Part shown: positions 62,718 to 64,000 of the stretch, in pieces
How the letters are laid out: every line of letters begins with the position of its first letter
Numbering within the stretch: position 1 is the first letter of the stretch
Assembly (NCBI GenBank): GCA_964518875.1
Contig: CAZFHI010000007.1
Location: 1-64,000, forward strand
Reading direction: 5' to 3'
DNA: 64,000 nucleotides
From: DTU024 sp964518875
Lineage (GTDB): Bacteria > Bacillota > Clostridia > Christensenellales > Aristaeellaceae
Program-made: the position numbers and the translations under genes
The notes under the pieces: model-generated
The model's database searches: none
Told to the model about the DNA's origin: nothing
Seen by the model: only the letters and a program-made list of their open reading frames with translations

Positions 62718-63772
62718 AATAGTTCCCTTTCTTCAAAATCGGACAGCCTAGACGTATTTTTAAGCTCGTATAACAGTTTAAATATAAGCGCGTCGTTAAA
62801 GCGCCTTAAATCAAGCCCGGTTTGGGCCTGCACTTTTTCAAGCCTGTATATAAGCGTGTTGCGGTGTATGTACAAATGCCTCGCAGTATCCGCGATATTG
62901 AGGTTATTATCCAAAAAAGTTGTTATTGTTTCCAGCATTTCGCGGTTGAACAGCTTTTCGTTTTCATTGCTGAAAAGAAGAGCGTGGTACTTTAACGCTT
63001 TATCCTTTGGAATTTCTGCCATAAGGCGCGCAAAAATCATGCTGGAATACTTGTATATATGTTCCTTGGGGTAAAAAGCGAGCCCTATTTTAAGAGCGCG
63101 CATGGCCTGCTCATAGCTTCTGCTTATATTTTCAATGCGGCTTACGGGTTCCCCAAGGGCTATTGTAAACTCTATGCCTTCCTCGGTAAGCGCCGTTTCA
63201 GATAAAGCTTCGACAAATTCATATATATCGTCAGACGAGGATTCATCTTCAAATGCCTTAACAACAGCAACGGTAAAGCCCGACAAAGGCACGAACATAT
63301 CTCCTTCTTCAAGCGGAAGGAGGTTTTTAAGCGCCTTTAAGGCGTCCCCGTAAGGGCTTTGCCTTGCGGACAATATGATGCACAGCCTTAACTGCTTTTG
63401 CGCAATATGATACTTAAAGCTCAGCGACTGTATTTCGTTAAGCGGAAGCTCGCCTTTAAGCAGGCGTATGAAAGGCAGGTGCTCTGCGTTTTCGCTGCTT
63501 TCCATATAGAAAGAATCTATAAGGCCGGCGCAAAGCTTTAATATGTCTGAAGGCGTGCCTGTACCCGCGGCTATTATCACATGGCTTAACTTGCTTTTAT
63601 AAAACACGTGCGCGCGCGTCTGCCGTATTTCCCCGGGGCTTATGTTAAGAGGAGTGGACATTACGTCTCTCACGCTGCCGCTTAACAGCTTGCCGAACTC
63701 GTCAAATGCGAGCAAAGGAACATCGAGCGAAGCGAGCAGATCGTCTATCTGCCGCAAAAACTTTTTTTCCAC
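62714..63772 (-). CDS. CdaR/PucR family regulator
   Basis: The 352-residue protein ends in the PucR-type helix-turn-helix: ETITTFLDNNLNIADTARHLYIHRNTLIYRLEKVQ (near residues 285-320), followed by the DALIFKLL helix. The middle part (about 180-265) is a GGDEF-like/CdaR domain with RIENISRSYEQAMRALKIG. The N-terminal part is unassigned and could bind a small ligand. The start is GTG with GGAGG upstream. Its coupling to ctpA (4-bp overlap) is unusual; it may control ctpA or the sugar importer upstream. Confidence 0.87.
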   Translation of the reverse strand: MEKKFLRQIDDLLASLDVPLLAFDEFGKLLSGSVRDVMSTPLNISPGEIRQTRAHVFYKSKLSHVIIAAGTGTPSDILKLCAGLIDSFYMESSENAEHLPFIRLLKGELPLNEIQSLSFKYHIAQKQLRLCIILSARQSPYGDALKALKNLLPLEEGDMFVPLSGFTVAVVKAFEDESSSDDIYEFVEALSETALTEEGIEFTIALGEPVSRIENISRSYEQAMRALKIGLAFYPKEHIYKYSSMIFARLMAEIPKDKALKYHALLFSNENEKLFNREMLETITTFLDNNLNIADTARHLYIHRNTLIYRLEKVQAQTGLDLRRFNDALIFKLLYELKNTSRLSDFEERELL

Positions 63773-63859
63773 GCCTTCCTCCGTAAAAAATATATTTATA
63801 TTATATCATGCACGCTCGAAAATTCAAAACCACAAAAAAGTAAATATTTTATATAAATT

Positions 63860-64000
63860 TCAGCCCTTTATGCCGCCTCTTGCCACGCCTCCGACTATCT
63901 GCTTTCTTGCGAATATGAATACCAGAATCATAGGCAGCACCACAACGGAAGACGCCGCCATAAGCAGCTCGTTGTTTGCTCCTACCTCCGTTGTAAACGT
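63860..64000 (-). CDS. Carbohydrate ABC transporter permease, C-terminal fragment
   Basis: Only the last 46 codons lie in the window. They read through NELLMAASSVVVLPMILVFI and IVGGVARGGIKG, the ending characteristic of MalG/UgpE-type permeases. It is cut by the window edge and not obviously a pseudogene. It lies about 87 bp before the PucR-type regulator gene on the same strand, so a sugar importer operon probably precedes it beyond the window. Confidence 0.85.
   Translation of the reverse strand, partial: TFTTEVGANNELLMAASSVVVLPMILVFIFARKQIVGGVARGGIKG

Overview
The window looks like a chromosomal segment of a low-to-mid GC Firmicute, most likely a Clostridia-type gut anaerobe. Evidence: strong AGGAGG-type ribosome binding sites, the gene order rimO-pgsA-cinA-recA, an alpha2-type glycyl-tRNA synthetase, DNA polymerase I with a degenerate proofreading domain, the short bacterial SRP RNA, and frequent TTG/GTG starts. 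Core genes use ATA heavily for isoleucine. I cannot place the genus.

Layout. 0-9 kb (+): DUF362 ferredoxin-like protein, secreted MsrA-MsrB fusion, a candidate structured RNA, glyS, a membrane-anchored PQQ-like beta-propeller protein and glpK. 9-16.3 kb (-): a cluster running from a DUF624-like membrane protein through a methyltransferase, hslO, a HEAT-like protein and a zinc-ribbon/TPR protein to ftsH. 16.5-18.9 kb (+): an ABC-2 exporter whose ATPase gene carries a frameshift, behind an unusual set of dyad sites. 19-23.3 kb: pduL and a CofE-like ligase (-), then tldD-pmbA (+).

23.4-25.6 kb: a small cassette of phage tail and toxin-like fragments lying between two copies of a roughly 90-bp repeat that resembles the 3' half of 5S rRNA. 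The repeat copies also share the 3' tip of the adjacent phosphohexomutase gene.

25.5-47 kb, mostly minus: phosphosugar mutase-deoC, trxA, leuS, a six-repeat peptidoglycan-binding protein, radA, thiN (+), a sugar-kinase-like phosphotransferase, traX-like, rimO-pgsA-cinA-recA, a flavin reductase-like protein, then polA-coaE-lytic transglycosylase-peptide binding protein. This is housekeeping: translation, DNA repair, membrane lipid, cofactor and wall maintenance.

47-58 kb (+): an AT-rich accessory locus with different codon use. It encodes a carbohydrate ABC importer without ATPase, two paralogous SIS-domain proteins, a Gfo/Idh/MocA oxidoreductase, an unrecognised 259-residue protein, a TIM-barrel glycosidase-like enzyme, a GntR/LacI hybrid regulator and a PfkB sugar kinase. 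Together they suggest import, oxidation or isomerisation, and phosphorylation of an unidentified sugar derivative. It is the best candidate for an undescribed pathway here. 58-59.7 kb (-): a decayed YtrA-type operon (GntR regulator, ABC ATPase, ABC-2 permease), all pseudogenes. 59.9-64 kb (-): glyA, SRP RNA, ctpA, a CdaR/PucR-type regulator and the C-terminus of a sugar ABC permease cut by the window end. I found no tRNA gene, CRISPR array or insertion sequence.
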